From NCBI GenBank assembly GCA_963729815.1, contig CAVSPU010000003.1:62001-126000 (forward strand): DNA of 64,000 nt, in the 5' to 3' direction. Below, in pieces: positions 18,509 through 28,262 of the stretch. This DNA comes from DAHUXN01 sp963729815 (GTDB lineage: Bacteria > Acidobacteriota > Terriglobia > Acidiferrales > UBA7541). A model generated the notes under the pieces. That model saw only the letters and a list, made by a program, of their open reading frames with translations. It was not told the DNA's origin and searched no databases. The translations under genes and the position numbers were made by a program. Numbering within the stretch: position 1 is the first letter of the stretch; every line of letters starts with the position of its first letter.

Positions 18509-19459
18509 ATGATTTCTTTCTTTCGCAAATCGGAAAAAGGCGAGTCGCTCCTAGAGCGCCTCAAGAATTCCGTCGCTCGCACGCGCACCGAATTTTCCGC
18601 TCGCGTCGAGCAATTGCTCACCGGTGATCGCCCGGTCGATCCCGCCTTGCTGGCGCACCTCGAATCAGCCCTTCTGAGCGCGGATATCGGCGTCAGCACC
18701 ACCAAGGAAGTCCTCGCTGCGCTTCGCCGTCAGGTAACGGAACGGAAGCTTTCCGGCTCGGCCGCGCTCAAGCAAGAGTTGAAAGACCAAATCGTCCGCA
18801 TCCTCACGACATCCGCGCCCTCGAACGGGACTCAACCCGCAGCCGCTGCCCCGGAGGTGATCTTTGTCGTCGGCGTCAACGGCACCGGCAAAACCACGAC
18901 CATCGGCAAACTCGCGCATCGTCTGCGCGCCGAAGGCCGCTCCGTGATGCTCTGCGCCGCGGATACCTTTCGCGCCGCCGCCATCGAACAGCTCGACGTC
19001 TGGGCCAAGCGCTCAGGCGTCGAAATGGTCAAGCAGAAGGCGGGCTCGGATCCCGCAGCCGTGGTTTTTGATGGCGTATCGGCCGCGAAAGCGAAGAATA
19101 TCGACGCTGTGATCGTCGATACCGCCGGCCGCCTGCACACGAAATCCAATTTGATGGCCGAGCTTGAAAAAATGAAGCGCACCGCGGCCAAGCTCGTGCC
19201 CGGCGCGCCTCACGAGATACTGCTCGTCATGGACGCAACAACCGGCCAAAACGGCCTGACGCAGGCGCGTGAATTCACCGGCCACGTCGGCGTCACCGGA
19301 ATCGTGCTGACAAAACTCGACGGCACCGCCAAGGGCGGCATCGTCGTCGCCATTACCCGCGAGCTGGGCTTGCCGATTCGCTTCGTCGGTACTGGCGAGC
19401 AGATGGATGACTTGGTGCCCTTTGACGCCCAAACCTACGTCAATTCTCTTTTTGACTGA
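18509..19459 (+). CDS. ftsY: Signal recognition particle receptor FtsY
   Basis: GTPase that docks SRP-ribosome complexes at the inner membrane. The 316-aa product has a short N-terminal region (MISFFRKSEKGESLLERLKN) without the long acidic domain of the E. coli protein, then the NG domain. G1 is GVNGTGKTT (122-130), DTFRAAA, G3 DTAGRLHTK (from D204) and G4 TKLDGTAKGG (268-277). The start at 18509 fits the family. ribD begins inside its last codons (TTG at 19452), so the two may be cotranscribed. Confidence 0.96.
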   Translation: MISFFRKSEKGESLLERLKNSVARTRTEFSARVEQLLTGDRPVDPALLAHLESALLSADIGVSTTKEVLAALRRQVTERKLSGSAALKQELKDQIVRILTTSAPSNGTQPAAAAPEVIFVVGVNGTGKTTTIGKLAHRLRAEGRSVMLCAADTFRAAAIEQLDVWAKRSGVEMVKQKAGSDPAAVVFDGVSAAKAKNIDAVIVDTAGRLHTKSNLMAELEKMKRTAAKLVPGAPHEILLVMDATTGQNGLTQAREFTGHVGVTGIVLTKLDGTAKGGIVVAITRELGLPIRFVGTGEQMDDLVPFDAQTYVNSLFD

Positions 19460-20573
19460 CCGCACCCAACAGCTCGCCGACGCCGCATGGATGGCGCGCG
19501 CGCTCATCCTGGCGCATCGCGGCGTCGCGCAGGCCCATCCCAACCCCATGGTCGGCGCCGTCATCGTGAAAAATGATCGCGTCGTCGGCGAAGGCTTCCA
19601 CACATATGAAGGCCGCCGCCATGCGGAAATCATTGCCATCGATCGTGCCCAGGGCAACGCGCGCGGCGCGACGTTGTACCTCAATCTCGAGCCCTGCTGT
19701 CACACCGGACGCACTGGCCCGTGCACGCAAGCCATCCTGCAAGCGCACTTGAAACGCGTGGTCGTCGCCATGAAAGATCCAAATTCCGCAGTCGCCGGCC
19801 GTGGCATTCGCGCTCTGCAGCGCGCTGGAATTGAAGTTCGCGTTGGCGTGCACGAAGCCGAAGCGCAGCGCCTGAATGAAGCCTTCGCAAAATGGATTCG
19901 CAGCAAGCTCCCATTCGTCACGTTGAAAACTGCGTTGACCCTCGACGGCCGCATCGCTGCGCGCGCCGGCAGCACCACATGGATCACGTCGCCCGAATCG
20001 CGCGAAGAAGTTCAGCGCATTCGCCATGTCTCGGACGCCTTGCTCACGGGAATCGGAACGATACTGAGCGACGACCCGCGCATGACCGACCGCACCGGCT
20101 TGCCTCGCCGCAAACCGCTGCTCCGCGTCATTTTGGATTCGAAGCTGCGCATGCCCTTGCGCTCCGAAATCGTGAAGTCCGCGAAGGACGACGTCCTCAT
20201 CTTCACCGCGAGGCCCGCCGCATCTTCCAAAGCCCGCGCATTACAGAAAGCCGGTGTCGAGATCGTGCAAACTCGCTCGCGCGCCGGTGGCATTGATCTG
20301 CGTCAAATCCTGCGCGAACTCGGCCGCCGCCAGATTCTCAGCGTCTTGCTCGAAGCGGGCTCGCAGTTGAATGGCGCCGCCTTGGCATCGGGAATTGTGG
20401 ATAAGATGATTTTGTTTTACGCTCCCAGAGTCATGGGAAGCGGGCTGCCGATGGCCTCGTTTCCGTCGCGCTCATTCGCAAAGGCCGCGTCGCTCGCGAA
20501 TCTTTCGTTTCGCCAGTTTGGGCCCGATTTCGTTGTCCAAGGCTATTTTCACGATGTTTACCGGAATCATTGA
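19452..20573 (+). CDS. ribD: Bifunctional riboflavin deaminase/reductase RibD
   Basis: Catalyses the second and third steps of riboflavin synthesis: pyrimidine deamination, then NADPH reduction. The TTG at 19452 gives a 373-aa protein with the usual N-terminal helix (LADAAWMARALILAHRG); an ATG at 19491 would remove part of it. The zinc deaminase site is HAEIIAIDRA and LEPCCHTGRTGPC, and the reductase part begins near PFVTLKTALTLDGRIAARAG. It overlaps ftsY by 8 nt and ribE by 20 nt. The other riboflavin gene, ribBA, is 12 kb away. Confidence 0.94.
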   Translation: MTDRTQQLADAAWMARALILAHRGVAQAHPNPMVGAVIVKNDRVVGEGFHTYEGRRHAEIIAIDRAQGNARGATLYLNLEPCCHTGRTGPCTQAILQAHLKRVVVAMKDPNSAVAGRGIRALQRAGIEVRVGVHEAEAQRLNEAFAKWIRSKLPFVTLKTALTLDGRIAARAGSTTWITSPESREEVQRIRHVSDALLTGIGTILSDDPRMTDRTGLPRRKPLLRVILDSKLRMPLRSEIVKSAKDDVLIFTARPAASSKARALQKAGVEIVQTRSRAGGIDLRQILRELGRRQILSVLLEAGSQLNGAALASGIVDKMILFYAPRVMGSGLPMASFPSRSFAKAASLANLSFRQFGPDFVVQGYFHDVYRNH

Positions 20574-21207
20574 GAGTCTCGGAAAAATCGAAAAGCTCGC
20601 CAGAACCGAACAGGGCGGGCGCTTGAAAGTGAGCTTCGCCCAAAATCCGCAAATCGCCGAGGAATTGCGCATCGGCTCGAGCGTCGCCGTCAACGGATGC
20701 TGCTTGACCGTGGTTGAATTGGGAAAAACGTTTTTTTCCGCCGATCTTTCTCTCGAAACCCTCAGGCGAACCGCTCTCTCCAAGGCTGAGACTGGCCAAA
20801 TCGTCAATCTCGAATTGCCCCTTGGCGCCGACGCTCGCCTCGGCGGCCATTTCGTTCAGGGCCACGTGGACGGCATCGGCCGCGTCGTGCGCATGGAACC
20901 CGAAGGCGAAAATTGGTGGCTCGCCGTGCGCGTTGCGGAAGATTTGCAAAAATATGTCGCCGAAAAGGGCTCGCTCGCCGTCGATGGCATCAGCCTCACG
21001 GTCGCGCGCTGGCGTGATGGAATCGCGGAATTCGCCATCATTCCGCATACGCGCGCCCATACGAATCTCGCCGAAATCGCCGCGGGCGATCCTGTGAATC
21101 TCGAATGCGATATTCTGGCCAAATACATCGAAAGCCTCATGGCCAGCCGTACCGAAGCAGCCTCCGAACAATGGACAGTCGAAAAGCTCGTCGACGAGGG
21201 ATTTTGA
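20554..21207 (+). CDS. ribE: Riboflavin synthase (alpha subunit)
   Basis: Converts two 6,7-dimethyl-8-ribityllumazine molecules to riboflavin plus the pyrimidine. The ATG at 20554 yields the canonical start MFTGIIESLGKIEKL and a 217-aa protein of two lumazine-binding repeats. Each repeat has the conserved ligand loop (VNGCCLTV in the first, VDGISLTV in the second) and a GHxVxGHVDGxG segment (GHFVQGHVDGIG). It overlaps ribD by 20 nt, so the two are translationally coupled. Lumazine synthase (ribH) is not in the window. Confidence 0.96.
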   Translation: MFTGIIESLGKIEKLARTEQGGRLKVSFAQNPQIAEELRIGSSVAVNGCCLTVVELGKTFFSADLSLETLRRTALSKAETGQIVNLELPLGADARLGGHFVQGHVDGIGRVVRMEPEGENWWLAVRVAEDLQKYVAEKGSLAVDGISLTVARWRDGIAEFAIIPHTRAHTNLAEIAAGDPVNLECDILAKYIESLMASRTEAASEQWTVEKLVDEGF

Positions 21208-21235
21208 GCCTCCCCTGCTCCAACCTAGGTTCACC

Positions 21236-22396
21236 ATGCCCATCGTGAGCGGTGCGCAAACCTACGATGTCGTTGTCGTCGGCGCCGGAGTTTTCGGCGC
21301 CTGGACAGCCTACCACCTTGCTCGCGAAGGTTCCCGAGTCTTGCTCGTCGACGCTTATGGCACCGCGAACAGCCGCTCGAGCTCCGCCGGCGAATCGCGC
21401 ATCATTCGCATGAGCTACGGCGCGGATGAAGTTTACACGCGCTGGTCGATGCGCTCTCTCGATCTCTGGCGCCAGTTTTGCGAAGAGACTGGTGCGCGCC
21501 TGTTTCATCGCACCGGCGTTCTATGGCTCACTCACGAGGCAGATCCCATGGCTATCGCCACTCTCGCGACTTTCGCCAAAGTCGGCGTCCCGCACAAAAA
21601 ACTATCGCGCGAGGAAATCGCCAGGCGATTCCCATTGATCGCTTGCCAGGATTCCGAGTGCGCGATCTACGAGCCCGAGAGCGGCGCGCTCATGGCCCGC
21701 CGCGCCGTGCAAGCCATTGTCGACGAATTCCAGAAAGCCGGAGGAACTTACCTGGTCGCCGAAGCCGAGCCTCCCAGCGGCCGTGGGCACATCGACGCGC
21801 TCGCCACCTGGAGCGGCGAAACTCTGCACGCCAGTACCTACGTATTCGCCTGCGGGCCGTGGCTGCCAAAAGTCTTTCGCGCGCTTCTGGGCCACAGAAT
21901 TTTCCCCTCGCGCCAGGAAATTTATTTCTTCGGCGTGCCACCGGGAGATCGCAGCTATTCGCTCGGGAATTTTCCCACATGGCTCGACGTCGGCAGCCTG
22001 ATGTACGGCATTCCTGATATCGAAGGCCGCGGCTTCAAAATCGCCAGCGACATGCACGGCCCGGCGGTCGATCCCAACACTCTCGAGCGCGTCGCCGGCG
22101 AGACCTTGCCGCTCGTCCGCGATTATCTGCGCCGCCGTTTCCCCGCGCTTCGCGATGCGCCCGTAATCGAATCGCGCGTCTGCCAGTACGAAAACACCTC
22201 GAGCGGCGACTTCCTGATCGACCGTCATCCCGATTTCGAAAATGTCTGGCTCGTAGGCGGCGGCTCAGGCCATGGTTTCAAGCATGGCCCGGCAATGGGA
22301 GAGTATGTCTCGCGGCTGGTTCTCGAAGGCGGCGAAACGGATTCGCGATTTTCGCTCGCCGCGAAGCAAACCGTTCAGAAGCGCGCCGTATACTGA
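21236..22396 (+). CDS. Sarcosine oxidase / N-methyltryptophan oxidase-like FAD enzyme
   Basis: Monomeric FAD amine oxidase family (DAO fold). The 386-aa protein has the N-terminal dinucleotide fold VVVVGAGVFGAWTAYHLARE and the MSOX-type motif SSAGESRIIRMSYG. C316 in RVCQYENTSSGDFLIDRHP lies where monomeric sarcosine oxidase attaches FAD covalently. The C-terminal VGGGSGHGFKHGPAMGEY is also typical. The exact N-methyl amino acid cannot be read from sequence. It is 28 nt after ribE, a flavin-synthesis gene, which may be coincidental or a cotranscribed flavin user. Confidence 0.87.
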   Translation: MPIVSGAQTYDVVVVGAGVFGAWTAYHLAREGSRVLLVDAYGTANSRSSSAGESRIIRMSYGADEVYTRWSMRSLDLWRQFCEETGARLFHRTGVLWLTHEADPMAIATLATFAKVGVPHKKLSREEIARRFPLIACQDSECAIYEPESGALMARRAVQAIVDEFQKAGGTYLVAEAEPPSGRGHIDALATWSGETLHASTYVFACGPWLPKVFRALLGHRIFPSRQEIYFFGVPPGDRSYSLGNFPTWLDVGSLMYGIPDIEGRGFKIASDMHGPAVDPNTLERVAGETLPLVRDYLRRRFPALRDAPVIESRVCQYENTSSGDFLIDRHPDFENVWLVGGGSGHGFKHGPAMGEYVSRLVLEGGETDSRFSLAAKQTVQKRAVY

Positions 22397-22439
22397 AGAG
22401 CCGCCTCGAGAAAGTCGCGCGCAGCATGCGCACCGCGAT

Positions 22440-23876
22440 TCACGATATCGAAACTTCTTTGGATTTCTCCCGCGCCCCGCGCCAGTAGAGAATCAGGCCG
22501 AGCAAAATCGTCACGCCCGTGCCCACCACCAATTTGCTCACGAAAAGCCCCTTGCTCGCCGAATCGCCGGGCGGGATAAACGAAAGAACGATGCCGAGAA
22601 ACGTCACGCTGAACCCAAGCATCGCGGCAATCCACACTCCCGCCTTCCCTCCTGGAATCAGCACCGCGCGAGGATTTGCCGTGCGATCCTTGCGATACGC
22701 GAGCCGAATGGCGGCCGTGTACATGTATAGGAACGGAATGAAGTACAAAATGTCGCAGATATCCACCAGGACTTGATACGACGACCTCGTTGTCTCGTTG
22801 ATCTGCGCCAAAAGCAAAATGGCGCCGGAAAGTATTGCCTGCACGAGTATCGACACGTACGGAGTCCGCCATCGCGGATGAACCTTGCCGAACGCCTTTG
22901 GCAGATAGCGATCGATCCCGGCCACGAATGGCACTCGCGCAATGCCGGCCACCGTCGAGCCCACTCCTCCGGCGTTTCCGATCGTCACCAGAACCGCCGC
23001 GAGCACACCGAAAAATCCGATTTTCAGAATCGTCGAACCCGCCGTGATCGCTTGGAAAACTCCATTCAACGGGTCCACTTGTTGCGCCGGGACCATTCCG
23101 AGCACCGCAACCGTGCCGATGATGTACATGAACGCAACCGCAGCCCCCGCGCCCCAGACGGCGCGCGGCAATGTTCTTTGCGGGTCGCGGACTTCCTCGC
23201 TCATCGTGGCGACGAGTTCAAATCCCGCGAATCCAAAAACCATTTGCGGCCAGAAATTCACCGTCGCCTGATTCCACACCGGCATCACGTTTTTCCACGT
23301 GAAATGGGTGAGCGAACCATGAATGTGCCATATCCACGCGCTGATTCCGACGAGCATCAGGAGCGGAAGATACGTCCCCACGCCCCCCACGTTTTGAAGC
23401 CACTTCCCTATGTTCACTCCGATAAGATTGAGAAACACCGCGACAAATAGCAGCACGAAGCAGCCGATCAGAAGAAACTCCCGGTTCGTGGCAAGCTGCT
23501 CATGCCCTGCGCCGCCGATGTATGCCGCCATCGACGCGCTCGCGAGCAACAAGCCGGGAAAATAAAAAACCGTGTAAATCCAGTATGTCCACCCCGCCAC
23601 GAATCCATGAAAATCGCCGAACGCTTCCTTCGACCAGGCGTACAGCCCGCCTTCATTGGGATAGCGCGTCGAGAGTTCATTGATCACGAACGCGCTCGGG
23701 ACGAAAAAAAGCAGCGCCGCGAGAATCCAGAGGCTGATTGAAGAAGTGCCGTTGTGCCCTGCCGCCGCAAGCCACCGCGGTCCCAGCACCGTTACGATGT
23801 TGAACAGCAGAACGTCCCAGAATCCTAGGACGCGCCGCAACTGCGCCTTTGGATTGGCCGGCGCTGGCGAGCTCAT
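22440..23876 (-). CDS. APC family amino acid permease
   Basis: Inner-membrane amino acid/amine transporter. The 478-aa product has about twelve hydrophobic helices and the APC-typical beginning LRRVLGFWDVLLFNIVTVLG, then SAFVINELSTRYPNEGGLYAWSKEAFG. Another family-like segment is NFWPQMVFGFAGFELVATMSEEVRDPQRTLPRA, where the E-E-V-R-(D/N)-P motif of amino acid permeases is clear. The substrate is unknown. It follows the ABC ATPase by 10 nt on the minus strand and converges on the oxidase gene with a 43-nt gap, so mobA, the ATPase and the permease may share one transcript. Confidence 0.88.
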   Translation of the reverse strand: MSSPAPANPKAQLRRVLGFWDVLLFNIVTVLGPRWLAAAGHNGTSSISLWILAALLFFVPSAFVINELSTRYPNEGGLYAWSKEAFGDFHGFVAGWTYWIYTVFYFPGLLLASASMAAYIGGAGHEQLATNREFLLIGCFVLLFVAVFLNLIGVNIGKWLQNVGGVGTYLPLLMLVGISAWIWHIHGSLTHFTWKNVMPVWNQATVNFWPQMVFGFAGFELVATMSEEVRDPQRTLPRAVWGAGAAVAFMYIIGTVAVLGMVPAQQVDPLNGVFQAITAGSTILKIGFFGVLAAVLVTIGNAGGVGSTVAGIARVPFVAGIDRYLPKAFGKVHPRWRTPYVSILVQAILSGAILLLAQINETTRSSYQVLVDICDILYFIPFLYMYTAAIRLAYRKDRTANPRAVLIPGGKAGVWIAAMLGFSVTFLGIVLSFIPPGDSASKGLFVSKLVVGTGVTILLGLILYWRGAREKSKEVSIS

Positions 23877-23886
23877 CGGCGCGCGC

Positions 23887-24651
23887 TCACCCGGTCACGT
23901 CCAGCGCGGGAATCAGTTCGTCCTGCAGCCGGAAATTGCGCAGGAAGGGTTCCTCGGACTTCTCGAATTCCGCCCACGTTCCAAAAAAACCAACGCCGCC
24001 TTCGTGCAGAAAGATAATGCGGTCCGCCAGGCGTCGCGCGAGGTGCGTGTCATGCGTCACGACGACGGATGTTTTGTGGAACGTTCCTTTCAGCTTGAGA
24101 ATCAGGTCCCCGGTGTGCGCGGCCATCAGCGGATCCACCATCGTGGTCGGCTCGTCGTAGAGGATCGCGTCAGGATTCTGCGCCAGCGCCCGCGCAATCG
24201 CCACCGCGCGCTTCGTGCCCGTGCTCAATTCCGAAGGAAGCCGCTCTGCAAATTGCGTGACCTCCAGCATCTCCAGCAGCTCCGCCACGCGCCCATCGAT
24301 CTCATCCAGTTTCACGTTTCCCAGCGCTCGCATGGGAAACGCCACGTTCTCCGCGATCGTGAGCGAATCAAACAGCGCGCCCGCTTGGAATACCATCGTC
24401 ACCCGCCGCCGAATCGGCGTCAGTTGCGCCTCGGTCATCTCCGTGATGTCTTCGCCATCCACGATGACTCGGCCCGCGTCCACTTTCAGGAAGCCCAGAA
24501 TCAGTTTCAGCGAAACGGACTTGCCCACTCCGCTCCGCCCCATGATCACGCTCGTCTCGCCTCGATCCATGTGGAAGCCGACGTCCTGAAGCACGGGTTG
24601 ATCGTCGAACGCCTTCGACACCCCCCGAAATTCGATGAAGTGTTCGCTCAC
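23887..24651 (-). CDS. MlaF-like ABC transporter ATPase
   Basis: Cytoplasmic ATP-binding subunit most like those of Mla/Mce-type lipid transporters. The 254-aa product has Walker A G38-R-S-G-V-G-K-S45, the signature LSTGTKRAVAIARAL (LSTGT in place of LSGGQ), Walker B AILYDEPTTMVDP and H-loop VVVTHDTH. The MlaF likeness rests on EPTTMVDPLMA and overall length. No MlaE-type permease or Mce protein is adjacent in this window; its gene neighbours are mobA (4-nt overlap) and an APC permease, neither an obvious partner. Confidence 0.85.
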   Translation of the reverse strand: MSEHFIEFRGVSKAFDDQPVLQDVGFHMDRGETSVIMGRSGVGKSVSLKLILGFLKVDAGRVIVDGEDITEMTEAQLTPIRRRVTMVFQAGALFDSLTIAENVAFPMRALGNVKLDEIDGRVAELLEMLEVTQFAERLPSELSTGTKRAVAIARALAQNPDAILYDEPTTMVDPLMAAHTGDLILKLKGTFHKTSVVVTHDTHLARRLADRIIFLHEGGVGFFGTWAEFEKSEEPFLRNFRLQDELIPALDVTG

Positions 24652-25262
24652 GTGTCGCTTCTCTCCGCCTGCCCCGTCTGCGCCTCGTCGTAATCCTCTG
24701 GCGTATTGACATTCTTGAACAGCCGGCCCTGCGGGTCAAAGCCTTTCCATTCCTCCGGTGCGATGGTCGCAAGCGTCAATCCCGCCAGCCCGTCAGTGAT
24801 CTTTCGCACTCCGCGATCGAGAGCTTGCGCGATGATTGCCTGTGTGCGCTGCCGGTACATCGCGCAGAGCGGCTCGAACCCGCGTTCGTTCAGCGGCATC
24901 ACCACATCGGCCGGCGACGAAGCCGCGCGCGCCGCCAGAAACTCCAGCCACTCGCGTGTAAGAAACGGCAAATCGCAGCCAACGATCAAATTCCAGCCAC
25001 ACGTCGTCACACGCAGAGCCGTCGCGATTCCACCGAGAGGGCCCAGGTCCTGCCGGTCATCCGGCACCACGCGAAATCCCAGCTCGCCGTAAACCGCCGC
25101 TGGCCCGACAATAATCGCCGGCCCGCTCACACATTCGACCAACCGCGCCATGCGCACCACGAGCGGCTCACTCGCGAGCACCAGCAGCCCTTTTGGCCGC
25201 CCCATTCGCGAGCTCTGCCCTCCCGCAAGAACGACCCCCCCGATTGCCTCGCGAGTTGCCAT
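24648..25262 (-). CDS. mobA: Molybdenum cofactor guanylyltransferase
   Basis: Transfers GMP from GTP to molybdopterin to make the guanine dinucleotide cofactor. The 204-aa product has the nucleotidyltransferase N-terminus GGVVLAGGQSSRMGRPKG with the catalytic lysine at 24, then DLGPLGGIATAL and the metal-binding IVGCDLPFL. The start at 25262 gives the normal length. Its end overlaps the ABC ATPase by 4 nt. No other molybdenum cofactor gene or molybdoenzyme is in the window. Confidence 0.92.
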   Translation of the reverse strand: MATREAIGGVVLAGGQSSRMGRPKGLLVLASEPLVVRMARLVECVSGPAIIVGPAAVYGELGFRVVPDDRQDLGPLGGIATALRVTTCGWNLIVGCDLPFLTREWLEFLAARAASSPADVVMPLNERGFEPLCAMYRQRTQAIIAQALDRGVRKITDGLAGLTLATIAPEEWKGFDPQGRLFKNVNTPEDYDEAQTGQAERSDT

Positions 25263-25483
25263 TTTTCCCGGGTCCTTGCGCTGCGTGATACGCGCTCGGC
25301 TCTGCCTCTCTTGCTCCTTCAGGTGTTAGCTATTCTTCAGCATACTGCGCAAAGCCCAATCAGCGATTCGATTTTTCAAGCATAAAGACGCAAAGCCGAA
25401 ACGATCATAATATACACTATATAAGCGACTTACAGACCACCAATAGCCTTTGCTATGTCCCCCCCCCACGATTATAAAATCCC

Positions 25484-25511
25484 TTGACGCGCGCTGTATT
25501 CTTGCTATATT
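25484..25511 (+). promoter_or_regulatory. groESL housekeeping promoter
   Basis: TTGACG (25484-25489), a 16-nt spacer and TATATT (25506-25511) form a sigma-70 promoter. The CIRCE operator begins on its -10 box, so bound repressor would block polymerase. Transcription would start near 25518, inside CIRCE. Confidence 0.85.
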
Positions 25512-25536
25512 AGCACTCGGCGATGAGGAGTGCTAA
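25510..25536 (+). promoter_or_regulatory. CIRCE operator (HrcA binding site)
   Basis: Exact match to the consensus: TTAGCACTC (25510-25518), 9-nt spacer, GAGTGCTAA (25528-25536). In other bacteria HrcA binds here and represses groESL until heat shock. hrcA itself is not in the window. Confidence 0.97.
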
Positions 25537-25595
25537 CGAGTCTCCAGCGCTCCCCTCGCAGCAACTTCAAAGTCCTAATGCGGAGGTTATGAGAT

Positions 25596-25916
25596 ATGGC
25601 TGTGAACATTACCCCGCTGCACGATCGCGTGATCGTGAAGCGGATCGAAGATAAGGAAACAGTGAAGGGCGGAATCATCATCCCTGACAGTGCAAAAGAG
25701 AAACCCCAGGAAGGCGAAGTCGTTGCCGTCGGTTCGGGAAAGCGCGAGAAGGGCGAATTGATTCCTCTCGACGTCAAGGCCGGCGACCGCATCCTTTTTG
25801 GCAAATATAGCGGCAACGAAATCAAGATCGACGACGAAGAATACCTCATCCTGAAAGAAGACGAAATCTTGGCCAAAATCGGCGGCGCGGCAAAGGCTGC
25901 CTCCAGCAGAAAATAA
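25596..25916 (+). CDS. groES: Co-chaperonin GroES
   Basis: Heptameric lid of the GroEL chamber. The 106-aa product is slightly longer than most GroES proteins. It has the typical start ITPLHDRVIVKRIEDKE, the mobile loop KGGIIIPDSAKEKPQEGEV, and GDRILFGKYSGNEIKIDDEEYLILKEDEILAKI. A GGAGG lies about 10 nt before the ATG. It is controlled by the promoter/CIRCE pair upstream and is followed by groEL after 133 nt. The extra residues are an Ala/Ser/Lys-rich tail (GGAAKAASSRK). Confidence 0.97.
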   Translation: MAVNITPLHDRVIVKRIEDKETVKGGIIIPDSAKEKPQEGEVVAVGSGKREKGELIPLDVKAGDRILFGKYSGNEIKIDDEEYLILKEDEILAKIGGAAKAASSRK

Positions 25917-26049
25917 CAAACCGCCGGAGCGATTCGGCAGTTCGATGGAACGAAAAGGAATCAGGCAGATCGGCTCTCCGAATTTGGCAAAGTCCGCCTG
26001 CCGCAGGCAAGCAAATTTCATTCGAGGAAATTGAGGAGGAACAGGTCTC

Positions 26050-27684
<1,635 letters not shown>

Positions 27685-27699
27685 GACGTCTCTCTGTAG

Positions 27700-27741
27700 C
27701 TCACGTCCCGGTTGCGCCGCCGTTGCGCAACCTGACGTGAG
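27700..27741. repeat. Palindromic repeat, family A, copy 1
   Basis: Outer arms CTCACGTC (27700-27707) and GACGTGAG (27734-27741) enclose inner arms GGTTGCGC (27710-27717) and GCGCAACC (27725-27732). It is preceded by TGTAG, as is copy 3. It lies between the groEL stop and its terminator. Confidence 0.8.
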
Positions 27742-27754
27742 GTTTTCGAATTTC

Positions 27755-27788
27755 GGGCGCTCCGTTTCTCTTGGAGCGCCCTTTTTTT
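27755..27788 (+). terminator. Rho-independent terminator of groESL
   Basis: A 9-bp perfect stem GGGCGCTCC/GGAGCGCCC (27755-27763 and 27773-27781) with a 9-nt loop is followed directly by seven T (27782-27788). This is a textbook intrinsic terminator for transcripts coming from groEL. Confidence 0.93.
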
Positions 27789-27830
27789 GACCCTGTACCT
27801 CACCTCCCGGCCCTTTCCTTGGCTTTGTCG

Positions 27831-27873
27831 CTTACGTCCCCGTTGCGCCGCACCCGCGCAACAGGGACGTGAG
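27831..27873. repeat. Palindromic repeat, family A, copy 2
   Basis: CTTACGTCCC (27831-27840) pairs with GGGACGTGAG (27864-27873) with one G-U type mismatch. Inner arms GTTGCGC and GCGCAAC flank a short GC-rich loop. The layout is the same as copy 1 and it is followed by the same GCTTTTCGCC-like flank. Confidence 0.75.
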
Positions 27874-27904
27874 GCTTTTCGCCGCCAGCGTTGAATTCTA
27901 GGAG

Positions 27905-27947
27905 GTCGCGGCTTCGTACTCTGAACGAAGTGAAGGGCAGCCGCGAC
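27905..27947. repeat. Palindrome with 9-bp outer arms
   Basis: GTCGCGGCT (27905-27913) and AGCCGCGAC (27939-27947) are perfect inverted arms. Inside, TTCGT and ACGAA can also pair. It is not followed by a T run, so a terminator is unlikely; it resembles a REP-type extragenic element. Confidence 0.6.
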
Positions 27948-28262
27948 GCATCAGGCGCCTTTTCACTTTCTTCTTCCTTTCGTGCGCTTCACCCACGCTA
28001 TGTGGTCGCGCTTCTCATCATCCCGGCGCAATCCAAACTTCGCGCCTGTCCTCGCGTTCTATAGTCACTTTGAGCAACAACCCGCTCCTCGTTCTTGAAA
28101 TGCCTCCACCCATTCCGCTAGCCTTAAATGTGGGGAATTATTGCTTCCCGGCTCGATAAGTCCCGTCCGCGTCCATCGCGCGCGGTATCGATAGCAACTT
28201 TTGTCACGGAATCGTGTTTATACGCTGTGTAGAAGCAAATTTTCGCACGAGGGGTGAGGCAC

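Larger units (their letters stand above)
25263..25595. other. Intergenic region between mobA and groES
   Basis: About 330 nt, AT-richer than the rest of the window in its middle (25395-25480). It has a run of nine C (25459-25467), the groES promoter and CIRCE operator (25484-25536), and a GGAGG before groES. A possible mobA promoter on the minus strand was not identified. No gene was seen. Confidence 0.7.
27685..28262. other. Gene-free region after groEL with palindromes and terminator
   Basis: About 580 nt with no convincing gene. It holds palindromic repeat copies at 27700-27741 and 27831-27873, the groEL terminator at 27755-27788, another palindrome at 27905-27947, and a ribosome site for the next gene. 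The rest has no recognised content. Confidence 0.7.
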
